A stretch of 64,000 nt of DNA from Cavenderia fasciculata. Its lineage: Eukaryota; Evosea; Eumycetozoa; Acytosteliales; Cavenderiaceae. Position 1 is the stretch's first letter. The number at the start of each line of letters is the position of its first letter. Of this stretch, positions 11,890-23,509 are shown in pieces. The notes below the pieces were generated by a model. That model did not search any database. It was not told the origin of the DNA and saw only the letters and a list, made by a program, of their open reading frames with translations. The translations under genes were made by a program, and so were the position numbers. The DNA is taken from the NCBI RefSeq assembly GCF_000203815.1, contig NW_004457723.1:1054001-1118000 (forward strand), written 5' to 3'.

Positions 11890-12217
11890 AAATAAATAAT
11901 AATAATAATATCTTTTAGAAATAGAAATTAATTAATAATAATGCACAATAAGAATATCTTGGAAAACAGGTAAGAAATAGGTTGAACCAAAAAAAACAAT
12001 GATATCACGCATATATGCACCGACAGGTCCACGTTTTGAGACTTTAATATGGTTCTTTTCTTTGATCTGTTGGGCGATCAAGATTTTTTTTAAAAATAAT
12101 TTGTTTTCATCAACCTTCACAGCAATCAAGCTTCTACTTTATTATTTAACCGCTAAGTCTCGACTTATTCATTATTGTATTATTATTAATTTGTATTATA
12201 TATATATAGATAGAGAT

Positions 12218-14019
12218 ATGCAAGTTGTACAACACCCAACTTCAAAGGTAGAACTTAGATTTCAATGTACTAAACTGACCAATTTAGATACATTCTCTAA
12301 AAGTGATCCACAGATCTATATCTATCATCAACAAAGAGGATCAAAGGTTTGGGATTTATTAGATAGAACTGAAAAGATTCAAAATAATCTTAATCCAATC
12401 TTTAGAAAGGTTGTCAATGTTGATTACTTTTTCGAAGATATTCAAAATTTGTATGATTGATGAAACATATAATGATACATAAATAACAAACACTTTATAC
12501 TAATAATTTAATTTAATTTTAATTAAAAGAAAAATTGTTGTAATTGATGTTGATAATGATCATACATATGATTTAAAGAAACAAGATTTTATTGGTGAAT
12601 TGGATACTACTTTGGGTGAAATCATCTCAAAACCAGGATGTACTCTTATCAAAGACCTTAAATCAAAGTCTAACAGTTTTGCTGGTACTATTCAAATTGT
12701 TGCCGAAGAAATTAGAGCTACTGGTTTAAACATTAAGTTTAGATTTGGTGGTAAGCATTTTGATAAAAAGGATCTTTTTGGTAAATCTGGTATGTCAAAC
12801 ACAACACAAAAGATAGTTATATATATATATATATATATATTAATATATATGTACTAATATTTATTTGTATTTTTATTTAGATCCATACTTTGTACTTGGA
12901 AAATATTCTGGAACTGGATATCAAACAGTTTATACAAGTGAAACACACAAGAATACATTGGATCCAGAGTTTAGAGAGGTGATGTTAAAGTTGGAGGAAT
13001 TGTGTGGTGGCGATCTCAACAGACCTATCCAATTTGAATTTTATGATTGGGATTCTGTTGGAAAACACGACTTTATCGGCTCGTTCAACACAACCACTGC
13101 CGAGTTACTTGCTGGCAAGAAGGACTTTGATGTGATCAACCCCAAGAAAAAGGAAAAGAAGAGTAGCTACAAAAACAGTGGAGTTGTACACTTTCACAAT
13201 GTGCAACAATGCAAAGACTATACATTCTTGGACTACCTCATCGGTGGTTGTGAGATTAGTTTGATGATTGCTATTGATTGCACTGGATCGAATGGTGACC
13301 CCTCGTTTGCAGGTTCGCTCCATTACAAACATCCAACCGAACCAAACGAGTATGCCAAGGCAATCGTCAGTGTTGGTAATGTGTTGGGTCCATACGACGC
13401 CGATGGTATCATCCCAGTCTATGGGTTTGGTGCCACTGTTCCTGGTGTCGGTCGTGTCAACCATTGCTTCCCAATGTCACTCACTGATAATCCAAATGCA
13501 CTCGGTGTGCCAGGTGTACTCGACACTTACTACCAAAACATCACACGTGTCGATTTCTCGGGTCCAACTTACTTTGCACCTATCATTAATGCAGCTGCTT
13601 CGTTTGCTGCTGGTGGTGGTGCACAAAAGTACACCATTCTCTTGATCATCACCGACGGTGAGATTTGTGACATGGAAAACACAATCGAGTCGATTGTCAA
13701 GGCTTCCACCTTGCCCATGTCTATCGTCATTGTCGGTGTTGGTAATGCCAACTTTGACAACATGAATGTATTGGATGGCGACAATGGTGTTCTCATTGCC
13801 CCCTCCAAAGCCAGAGCCGAAAGAGATATCGTCCAATTTGTCGCTTTCAATCAATACAAAGACAAAGACTTTATGCTCTTGGCGAATGAAACACTCAAAG
13901 AAATACCAGGTCAACTTTTGGGTTACATGAAATCAAGGAATATTCAACCAAATCCACCAAGAGTTGCTCAAGCTGTTCCACCAGTTGTTGTTGCTGCTAC
14001 TCCAGTTCCACCAAAATAA
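12218..14019 (+). CDS. Copine, calcium-dependent membrane-binding protein
   Basis: Three exons, 12218-12450, 12530-12789 and 12881-14019, give about 543 residues. Two C2 domains come first (about 10-125 and 140-265; SDPQIYIY and DPYFVLGKYSG mark their calcium loops). The copine-type von Willebrand A domain follows, with DCTGSNGDP near residue 297 as its metal site. A Pro/Val-rich tail ends the protein. Copines move to membranes when calcium rises. D. discoideum has six genes, cpnA to cpnF, and I cannot tell which one this matches. An ATG in frame upstream at 12000 is ignored because the residues before MQVVQHP are not copine-like and cover AT-rich leader sequence. Confidence 0.94.
12817..12851. 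repeat. AT microsatellite in copine intron 2
   Basis: This is a run of alternating A and T inside the second copine intron, just after its GTATGT donor region. It has no coding role. Confidence 0.85.
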
Positions 14020-14952
14020 ATAAATAAATAAATAAATCATGTTTGTACTTGTACATCTATCCTTTCAATCACATGTATGCATGCATTGTGTGATTGATAG
14101 GACCCGTTGTCCATTATTATTATCAGTTTTAAAAAAATTGCAACATGGGTTTTGTGTGAATCATGAGGTCATACTTCTATTCATTTTATCTTGATCTCTT
14201 TTATTTACACAACCAAGCATTACAACAAAATATGTAGTTTGGACAACCATCAGCCGCAACACAACTTATAATAATTATAATGTCATCCATCACATTGTCA
14301 TCCACAACAACAACAACAACAAAATAAAATAGACTTGTGTTTTTTTTATATATCCTTGTAAATTAGACACTATACCATCAAATGTCATATCATTTCCACA
14401 CACACACACTGTTTCAAACTCTTTTATAAGAGGAGAGGGGATGTGAAAAGAATAGATGTTCATATGTGTATATGTTCATGAACATCACGTGACAACAATT
14501 GCAACGTTTCACAGAGTTGGTAATGAGTGAATGGTTCCTTTAAAGTATTTGGTCATATGTTCAAATCAGATTGGTTGATAGATTAATTGGATTGGATTGG
14601 ATTGTATTGTAGGATGACATTCAATCATTGTTGACAACACAAGTTATTGTTATTATTCTATCTGATTGCTGTCCAAGTAATCAATAGATGCATCTAGCAG
14701 TCAATGATACCAATAATAGATTTGGCACATTGTAGATTGGCATATCTACACAGATTCTTTCTTTAATTTTAAATTGTGGATAATATTCATCAAAAATGTT
14801 GTAGACCAAAACTATAAATAATGGACCATTCCAAAGTTTCAAATCATCAACTTCAATCAATCAACAATCAACAATCTAATCTAAAACAACAATATAATAA
14901 CAAATAATTATTGGTATCAATACTATAATACAATAATAATAATAATAATAAT
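14020..14952. other. Spacer between copine and esterase
   Basis: There are TAAATAAA-type poly(A) signals immediately after the copine stop, then AT-rich sequence with CA and ATTGG microsatellites (about 14583-14605). The last 130 bases are A, T and C-rich, with CAATCAACAATC repeats, like dictyostelid 5' untranslated leaders. No RNA gene or protein gene is seen. Confidence 0.6.
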
Positions 14953-16737
14953 ATGAAATTTATAATAGTATTACTATTAATAACATGTCTGGTGGCAAAT
15001 GCTACAAGTAAATTTGACAATCGAAGAAAAAAGTCGGCTGGTGATATCGTAGTTACTACTGATGGTCCAATTCGTGGTGTTGTCGCTCCTACTCATCGTG
15101 CATTTTATGGTGTATGTATTATTTATAAATATATCTTAACTAGACATCTCTCATCATTTGAATCAATTATTCTAATTATTATTGTTTTTTTTTTTTTTGT
15201 TTTTTTTTAGATTCCATATGCATCACCACCAGTTGATCATTTAAGATTTAATGATCCAGTAGATGTACCTGTTTGGACAGAGGTTAGAGATTGTCTTACT
15301 CCATCAAAGGGATGTGTTCAAAATTGTAATTTACCATTGGGAGCATGTCCAACTGAATACTCTGAGGATTGCTTGTACCTCGATGTATTCACCCCAGCCA
15401 ATTCCTATCTTAAAATCAATGAAGCTCCACGTCCAGTACTTGTAAACACTCCAGGTGGTGCATTCCAGGTTGGTTCGGGATCAGTCCCACTCTATGACGC
15501 CTCGTATATGGCCAATTCATCTGGTATCATTGTGGTTGTGATCAACTATCGTTTGGGTGCACTTGGTTTCCTAGCCACTCCTTCGACATCTGGTAATTTT
15601 GGATTCGTCGATCAGGTCAAGGCACTGCATTGGGTGCGCGACAATATTCATGTGTTTGGAGGTGATCCCGACAGAGTTACTCTTTTGGGTCAGTCTGCTG
15701 GTGGTTTGTCTGTCGCCGCTCATCTTGCCTCGCCATTATCATCCAACCTCTTCCACAAGGCCATCATCATGTCGTCTCCTACGACGCTTGGATTCAAGCC
15801 ACAAGCAGACGCCTTGAAAAAGGGACTCAAGTTTGCTCAAAAGTTGGGGTGCCCAGACCAATCACTCGCCTGTCTCCGTTCCTATGATGCTAGCGATGTT
15901 TTGACCGCTCAACTTGCCGTCTCCGGCGTTGACCCCACCGACCTGCTCAACTCGTTCACTCCATTTTCTCCAGTCCTCGACGACCAAACCTTTATGATGC
16001 AACCAATCAGCATCTTTAACACGACCAACTACAACGACGTTCCAGTCATCATTGGCCATGTCAGAGATGAGACACAGCTCTTTATCTACCTTGGTCTCAA
16101 TCGTACACTCAGTAACCTCGAGTACCAGTTGGCCACAGTTCAAATATTTCCGGGTAATGCTATAGCAGTCCGAGCCATCTATCCAGGTCCTGTGTGGGCC
16201 GACAACCGTCCAGTCATCACCACACTCACCAACGACTACTTGTTTGCCTGTCCCACACGTCGTATCTTGCGTGACTTGGCCATCAACTCGGATCACCCAG
16301 TCTATGCCTACCACTACAAGCATCTCAAGGAGGCACCACGCATATACCCATGCGAACAAAAGGTATGCCACGGAGAGGACCTTCCATACCTTTTCAACAC
16401 ATACGAAAAAATGGGCTTTTACGCCAGTCCAGGTGAAATTGAAATGTCGGTCCAAATGAACAACTACTTTGCCAACTTTGTTGTCAATGGTGACCCCAAC
16501 ATCGGACTCGAGGTTGACAAGGATTGGGACCAGTATTCTGAAAACCAAACGTACCTCTCTATCGATGTCAATGACTTTGCAATGGTCGATGTCGATGGCT
16601 TGTATCCAGGCTGTGATCTATTTGATACTCTTCCAAATGCCTATAGTCCAGGTACCAATCCTCCAGCTAGCAGAAGAAGACCAAATCCAAATCAAACTAA
16701 AACTGTCACCAAATCAAAACATCAAAGAAAAAATTAA
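14953..16737 (+). CDS. Secreted type-B carboxylesterase, crystal-protein/D2 type
   Basis: Two exons, 14953-15111 and 15211-16737, give about 561 residues. A signal peptide occupies roughly residues 1-17. The catalytic serine lies in GQSAGG near residue 215. The acidic residue is likely in GHVRDET, and the histidine in CHGEDLPYLF. The EDCLYLDVF signature of type-B esterases is present. The family fold is an alpha/beta hydrolase that cleaves carboxylic esters. Related D. discoideum proteins are the esterase-like crystal protein and D2. It is likely secreted or delivered to vesicles. A basic Asn/Lys-rich C-terminal tail replaces any ER-retention signal. Base composition is strongly biased to C in third positions through the core. 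Confidence 0.93.
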
Positions 16738-16890
16738 TCCATCCCAATCCAATCCAATTTAATCCAATCCTATTCTATTTTCTTTTAACCAATTCTTCAG
16801 TAATTGATAAATTATTAAAATAATATATATTATACCTTTTTTTTTTTTTTTTAAAAAATAATTCTTAAACAGGCTGGCTGGCAGGACACA

Positions 16891-16979
16891 GTAGGTATTA
16901 ATTCATTTCAAATAGACAATCAAGTTTTAAAAAGATATGTATATAGGGGATTGTCTAAATGTAATGAATTAATACCTAC
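16891..16979. ncRNA. Candidate microRNA-type hairpin precursor
   Basis: Two 31-base arms, 16891-16921 and 16949-16979, pair at 28 positions, with one short internal loop of three mismatches and a 27-base terminal loop. The outer 17 pairs and inner 9 pairs are perfect. This size and shape match hairpin precursors cut by Dicer-like enzymes, which dictyostelids possess. The alternative is the remnant of a tiny inverted-repeat transposon, but no target-site duplication was found next to the arms. The transcribed strand cannot be told from sequence. Confidence 0.5.
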
Positions 16980-17460
16980 ATTTTGGAGTTGAGAGTGAGT
17001 AATACAGCGGGTAGATGGTGATGATTGAAAAGCACCAAGTCATTGGTATGCCAAAAGGTGCATTCACCATTCAGAGGTCAAGATCTTGATTTGTATAATA
17101 TGTTCTTCCTCTGGGTCTTGTAAGTACTTCTTGACAGAGATGATCGATACCTATAAAATAAATTGTACAACGCACGTAAAAGAACACATACAAAATTAAA
17201 TCGCTCTACATGAGAATTGATCACTTGTAAATAGTTTAAATTGGTTGTATAATGTTACCTTGTTGCTTGAGAATCATAATTTAAGACGAGAAGATCAGGT
17301 TCCACAACACCCAATATTCATAGACCAATCAATAAAAGATGTCTATGTTTGATACGTCTGTAGCCTGCTTAATCTGATTCTTAAATATCAAAGTTAATGG
17401 TTTTGCTAGAGTTACCTATTGATGTCGTTGTATATGTATAATATAATATTATTATTCTTC

Positions 17461-17608
17461 ATTTATCTATTGTAATGATGATGGTGGCGATGATGATGAT
17501 GAGATCTTCACAAAATATCATAACCAAAATTAGAAATAAAATAAAATAAAATTATACCCTACAATGAATGAATGGTCATCATCATCATCATCATCACAAT
17601 AGATAAAT
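17461..17608. repeat. Long inverted repeat before epimerase gene
   Basis: The arm starting ATTTATCTATTGT at 17461 continues as an ATG-rich run and is matched in reverse by a CATCAT-rich run ending ACAATAGATAAAT at 17608. About 29 of 34 positions pair. The loop is roughly 75 bases. Thirteen unique bases at the base of the stem show that this is more than two chance triplet repeats facing each other. It ends about 50 bases before the start codon, so it could lie in the promoter or leader. Confidence 0.65.
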
Positions 17609-17659
17609 AGATATATATATATATCTCAACAGACACACACATTCACATTCACCTTTAAA

Positions 17660-18649
17660 ATGAGCGGACAAAGAATATTAGTAACAGGAGCCACAGGGTT
17701 CTTGGGCAAGTCAATTTCAAAGTCATTTGCAAACAGAGGACATCAAGTATTCAAGATGGTGAGAACACCACCAAAGAGTGACAATGAAATATCGTGGAAT
17801 CCTGCTACCAACCAAATCGACACCAAGACTCTCAACGACGTGTCTCCCAATGTTGTCATTCATCTGGCTGGTGAGAATATCGTCGGTCTGTGGACTGAAG
17901 ATAAGAAAAAGAGAATATTTGAAAGTAGAAAAAAGGGTACTGAACTATTGGCCAATGCTCTAAACAAGATTGATAATCCTCCTGGTGGTATGTATTTAAT
18001 TAATATAATAATAATAATTATGATATCATTCGATTAACTTGTATGTCATATTATATTATATTTAGTATTTATTGGTGCATCTGGATGTTCATATTATGGT
18101 GATAAATTGGCACAACCAACTGATGAATCTGCACCAAAGGGAACTGGATTCTTTCAAGATTTGGTTCAAGTATGGGAATCTAGTTGTGACCCATTAAGAA
18201 ATAATGGAAAAACTAGAGTATCACATATGCGTTTGGGTTTAGTGATGGATAGTGATGGAGGGTTCTTGCAACAGGTTAAGCTCCCATTCTCACTTGGTTT
18301 GGGTGGTAGAATTGGAAGTGGAAATCAATACTTTCCATGGATCAGTTTAAAAGAGGTAAAGAATATAGTTAGATTCTTGATGGAGAATGATCAATGTTCA
18401 GGTGCATTCAATGCAACCAGTCCACAACTAATCACCAACTTGGAATTAACACGTGCCATTGGTAAGGTGTTGAATCGTCCAACCATATTTCCATTACCCG
18501 AACTACTCCTAAACACCATCCTCGGCAAGGAAATGTCATCTGCCACCTTTTTAGCCGATCAACCAATCGTACCAACTAGACTACAAAAGGCTGGTTATCA
18601 ATTCATTGATAGTTCAATTGAAAAGGTTTTAGAAAGAGAATTAAAGTAA
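17660..18649 (+). CDS. sdr39u1: NAD(P)-dependent epimerase, SDR39U1/TIGR01777 family
   Basis: Two exons, 17660-17987 and 18066-18649, give 303 residues. The Rossmann motif GATGFLG is near residue 10. The family HLAGENI motif and a GASGCSYYG block follow, and GNQYFPWI precedes the C-terminal DUF1731-like part with its PTRLQKAGYQF ending. These match the atypical extended short-chain dehydrogenases (SDR39U1 in humans, YfcH in bacteria). The substrate is unknown for the family. Length agrees with relatives. The N-terminus has no obvious targeting peptide. Confidence 0.93.
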
Positions 18650-18761
18650 TACAAATATATATATAAATATATATATATCATATCTTAATTTAAATTACAC
18701 AAATAAATAAATACTTTGTTATTTTTTATTGTTACAAATATTATACATCTTTCTTTAATAT

Positions 18762-20467
18762 TTAAATAATAGTTAAAGGATAAGATAATTTACAAACTCT
18801 ACAAGATCCAGTTGTAGATGATATATGGTCAGGTACCAACATACCTCCATTACATCCACCTTGTTTGGGACAACAATACATTCGGAATTCATTCATTTCA
18901 GGGTTGTCTCCACCTATCTCTAATTCCTCTTTACAACGACGACAGTCACAGTCAAAGAGCCAAAGTGACTTTAGTTGGTTTCTTCGTTCCTTTAGTTTTT
19001 GGTCCAAGGGGATGTAGGTGATGAGTAGCTCCTCGTCTACTTGAATGTCTCGCAATGCAACAATGTAGAAGGTGAGAGGATTGAGACGTCCCAGTTCCTT
19101 GTCAATCATATAGTCTGGGGCAACCACTGCCATTCTTTCATAGTTGTTGGCAGACGACCCTCTATCAAAATCCTCTGATTGGATAATAGTCGAGCAGTTG
19201 GGAAGACAACTATGATTAAAGAGTGACAGTCCAAGATAGACAGCTGCACCGGCCCAATAACATTCACCTCCAACATCATTGTCATAATTCCATAAACCAA
19301 AATAATTGGCTCTTACCTTTCCCAATAATTTAAGTATATTTAAATCAATCCTTGTTACTATTCTATAATCGTCTCGTATACCAGTGTCAGAGTGACTACC
19401 AAGATTCGAAGATTGAGATTCTGATTCAAGTGAGTCTTGTTGATCACTTGCTCCTCCTTCAGTTTCATCACTAACCGTACCACTACTATTATATATTTTG
19501 GTGATATAGGTATGTTGAGAAGGTTGTAATATATTTTGAATGATTCTAGAAATAGCCAACAACTTACTAAAATCATGTTTCCAATTTGTTTGATAATCAT
19601 CCTTTTCCATTTCTGTTTCATGTCCAACCATTGTACCTTCAATTAATTCATTTTTAATTGTATATGTTACATTATTATTATCAATAGTATTGTTATTATT
19701 TTGATTGATATCTAAAGATACAGAAAAATAATCATCTATATGATCACATAAATCAATAATATCTTTTGGTGTTAATGGAACTGTGGTTGATGAAGATGAA
19801 TTGGATGACGGTGATGATTGATCCATAAATTCAAGTGATTTCTTTTCTCTAATTCTTCTTGACAATACTCTTAGTATTAATATTACAATGTTTTTGTCGT
19901 CTTCGAGTAGTTGGTGTTTATAGGTCTTTGAAAAGTAGTGTAACCAACGACATTCCCTTTCATCGTGACGTGTCTCTGGGAAACTTGAACGTTGTTGACA
20001 AAAACTATCGCAATAGTACACTTCTCCACATCCAGGACACTTCTTTACATTTTGTTGATTCGAAGGTTTAAAGAATTTAAAACATCCATTACAAATATTC
20101 TTTTTATATTTATTATCAATTACTAAACAAAAAAAAAAAGAAGAAAGAGGGTAAGGTTAATTAAATTAACAAACAAAAGAGTATTACAATGTGTGTATGT
20201 ATGATTGTTTGATAACCTACTAGATATATAAGGTTTATCTTTTAATAGAATAGAACCTCTTGGTATGAATGATTTAGCATGTATTGAACGACCTTTAAGA
20301 GGATTGAATCTTAATTCAATAAAAGGGTTATCATCAATATTGATACTATTATCTTCATCTTCAGTCGTCATAAATGTCGTTGTTGTTGAAGATCCATGTT
20401 GTTGTTGAGGTTGATACAAGTATGAGTTTAAATCAAATTCATCTTCATCATTATCTATATCTTCCAT
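18762..20467 (-). CDS. SET and MYND domain protein, SMYD-like methyltransferase
   Basis: Two exons, 20467-20221 and 20122-18762, give about 535 residues. The first exon holds an acidic N-terminus and the start of the split SET domain (residues about 50-80). A MYND zinc finger follows at once, visible as CNGCF, CPGC, YYC and CQQ cysteines. The rest of SET carries NHSCLPNC near residue 305 and EELLITYIP, then a post-SET Cys cluster (CDCRRC and C-terminal CxxC pairs). SMYD enzymes methylate lysines on histones and other proteins. An Asn/Ser-rich insertion separates MYND from the SET core. It is divergently transcribed from the CAF-1 gene, with starts 204 bases apart. Confidence 0.9.
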
Positions 20468-20671
20468 TCTTTGTATGAGTAAGATAGATAACTATGTTAT
20501 CAAATTTGGATCTTTTGGTGAAAGCTTTCAAATTTTAAAAAATAAAAAAAAGGAGGGAAAGGAATGAAGTTGTTTTGAGTATAGTGCATATTAGTTAGTT
20601 ACTCAAACAAACAAACAGATAGGATAAGAGGTAGAGAAAGAGATATAGATTATATCAATTTACATCATATC
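20468..20671. promoter_or_regulatory. Shared promoter gap of SET/MYND and CAF-1 genes
   Basis: These 204 bases separate two divergent start codons. The middle has A and T homopolymers, and the CAF-1 side has GATA-type repeats. Both promoters must lie here or overlap the genes. Confidence 0.55.
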
Positions 20672-23133
20672 ATGGATACTATGGAAGATGGAGACACTAC
20701 CATGAAAGATCAAGATGGTGATTCAAATACAACTACGACGACATCTACAACTACGACTTCGACGACAACATCAAATATTGCTACACCATCTAAACAAACA
20801 CCAAAAAAGAGAAAGAAATTAACAGATGAAGAGATAAAACAAAAGGAAGAAGATAAACGTAAAAAGGATGAAGAAAAGGAACGCAAGGAAGAGGAAAAGA
20901 AGAAAAAGGATGAGGAAAAGAAAAAAAAGGAAGAGGAGAAAGAGGAAGAGAAGAAACGAAAGGAAGAGGAAAAGAAAAAGAGAGAAGAGGAAAAGAAACG
21001 AAAGGATGAGGAAAAGGAGGAAGAAAAGAAAAAGAGAGAAGAGGAAAAGAAGAAAAAGGAGGAGGAAAAGAAACGAAAAGAAGAGGAGAAAGAGGAAGAA
21101 AAGAAACGAAAGGAAGAGGAAAAGAAGAAAAAGGATGAAGAACGTGAAGAGGAAAAGAAACGAAAGGAAGAGGAAAAGAAGAAAAAGGATGAGGAAAAGT
21201 CTGCCATTGATAACAAGCAGTCTCGTCTCACCAGCTTCTTTGCCACTATTACACCTGATGCACCCAAGACTAGGTATCAATCCGATAGCTTCATCCAACC
21301 AGTCGAATTGCCACCACACACCGTTGTCCATCGCTACCAAGTTCCCTCTTACACATCGTCTCATGAAGAGTTTGACCGTCTTTTAATGCAACAATCGATG
21401 CCGTTGCCCAGCAAGTTTATCCCATCAACCTATTTCAAACAGAATATAAAGACTAGATCTGGTGGTGATGAGGGCAAGAAACGTGTCTTGACAACGCTTC
21501 CACCTTCCATTTCCAACTTTCCGCATTTGATTGGCAACTTGAGTGGCCTCAAGCTGCTAAAGTTCCACGACAATGTCAGACCTTCCTATTATGGCACCTT
21601 TTCACGTAGAACTAGAAAGATCAATGGACGTAAACCATTCAATAAGGATGAAGAGATATTTGACTACAACTATGACAGTGGTGATGAATGGTGCGAAGAA
21701 GAAGAGGGTGATGACATCAAATCAGACGAAGAGACTGATGAAGATATGGGTGGTTCAGATGATGATGAAAAATGGATTGCAGATGAAGATGATGTAGATA
21801 ATGATAGTGATATTGATGATGATCAACAACAACAACAAGAAGAAGATCAACAACAACCAACAAAAAAACACAAAAAGAAAAGAAAATTAATCAAAGAAAA
21901 ACTAGTCATTACCATTGATTTAAATAATAATCCAATTCATCCTGAAATAGATCCAATTAAAAAGGATTTATTAAATATTTTTACAATTCAACCTATATTT
22001 TCTGGTATGTTAAAAAACAAACAAACATACATAAATACATACATGTACAAATTTAATATTAATATTAAATATTTAACATTTAAATTATTCTAGAATTCCC
22101 AATTAATCTTGGTCAATTGAAAAATGATGATAGTAATAATAATAATGATGATTCATCATCATCATCCAACAAAAAAACAAATGATGTTGATGGTGAAAAT
22201 GGACAAACAAAGAAAGAAAGAGAAAAGACATCATTCCCAACTAAAGCAATTCCAACTTTGATTCAAGTTTGTATCACAATTGAATTTAAATATTTCACAA
22301 TTTTGTTAACTTTTCCTTTTCATTTATAGTTTGTAAATGTTAATAACAAATTGTCAATTAAAATATTGACAAATGTATTTAATCAAAATTATCCAACTAT
22401 TCAAAAGAAATTAATTACTGAAAAGATACAAGAGACTTGTACGTTTACTACTCTGTGGACTGTTAAACCAGGGTTTGACAATTATTTAAAGGAATTGGTT
22501 GATTCAAGCTATTCAACGGTACCAGTCATTGAAATTCAAAAGAAAGAAAGAAAACCAAGGAAAACAAAAGAAAATAAGGATCAACCAAATGGCGATACAG
22601 AAATGAAGGATGATGATTCAATTCCAAACAAACCATCATCATCATCATCAACGACTGTAGATACAGAAATGAAAGAAGAGGTTAAAACACCACAAAAGAA
22701 ACCAAGAAAACCAAGAACAAAGAAACCAAAACAAGATGATGAAAAACAACCACAGCCTCAACAACCACAACAACAGGATGATACTATTATTAATAATAAT
22801 GGTGATAAAGGAGAATCGACTTTAATAATGTTACCACAACAGCAGGCACCAAAGGATGATGAAAAAATGAAAGATGTTACGCCACCACCAACTCCACTTT
22901 CATCCTCTTCTGATAATTGCCAAAACTCTACTACAACAACAACTACTACTACTAATAATGATATTAATATTAATCAACCAATACCACCAATCGCATCAAA
23001 GAAATTAGATATAACACATTCATTATCCTCACCTTTGAAATCGCCGACCAAAAAAAAGGTAGCAGCAGCTGTTCCTGTACAACAAAACAATCTCCTCAAT
23101 TATTTTTCAAAGATTGAACCATCTTCCAAATAA
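20672..23133 (+). CDS. chaf1a: Chromatin assembly factor 1 large subunit (p150)
   Basis: Three exons, 20672-22004, 22094-22266 and 22330-23133, give about 769 residues. A Thr-rich N-terminus leads into a Lys/Glu/Arg-rich KER region (about 50-180), expected to be one long helix. A PCNA-binding motif QSRLTSFF sits at about 183-190. The CAF-1 A-domain follows, with LLKFHDNVRPSYYGT and the acidic stretch around DYNYDSGDEWCEEEE. A predicted winged-helix part lies near FVNVNNKLSIKIL. A Lys/Pro and Gln-rich linker ends in a second PCNA-type motif, QNNLLNYF, at about 754-761. CAF-1 deposits H3-H4 behind replication forks. Assignment rests on the KER and A-domain order. Confidence 0.93.
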
Positions 23134-23509
23134 GATTGGTAGATGCATAATTTAATCAATTAATACATTTCCATAGAATTAGTACTATTTTCATTGCAAT
23201 ACTTAATTCAATATCTCTTTAAAGGGATATTCCCTTAAAAAATTTTAAAAAATGTATAATTGCCTTTCATTTCAAAAAATACTTTTTACTTGCAGTACTA
23301 AGTATTATATTCATTGCCACTGTTTATATGGTATTATCAGTGTCGTTCCAATGTACATACAATTAATGAACCATATTCAGTACTATGATGCTGGTGATTA
23401 AAGTGTAAGTACTATATAATTGTTTCAATACATTGTTGAGTATTAAAACTATTATAAAGTACTCCCAATGTTTCCAAACACCCTAGGGAAGATAAGTACA
23501 ACAAAATCA
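23134..23509. other. Convergent 3' spacer
   Basis: This spacer separates the 3' ends of the CAF-1 and Ecdysoneless genes. AGTACT and TTCATTGC motifs recur a few times. No gene or stable structure was found. Confidence 0.5.

Larger units (their letters stand above)
16738..17659. other. Spacer with two inverted repeats
   Basis: No protein gene is seen in this 0.9-kb spacer. It holds a strong hairpin at 16891-16979 and a second, longer-looped inverted repeat at 17461-17608 just before the epimerase gene. A long T run is at 16839-16852. The sequence between the hairpins has no clear signal. Confidence 0.6.

Noticed and set aside
11999-12217. N-terminal extension of the copine frame
   Set aside because: The residues are encoded by AT-rich leader sequence and do not resemble copines. 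The ATG at 12218 fits the family start.
15862-16548. Minus-strand 228-codon frame inside the esterase gene
   Set aside because: It is the antisense shadow of C-ending codons in the esterase and has no protein-like motifs.
20710-21364. Antisense frames rich in Ser/Phe or Leu/Phe over the CAF-1 KER region
   Set aside because: They are simple complements of the GAA/AAG-rich repeat, which itself belongs to a convincing CAF-1 gene.
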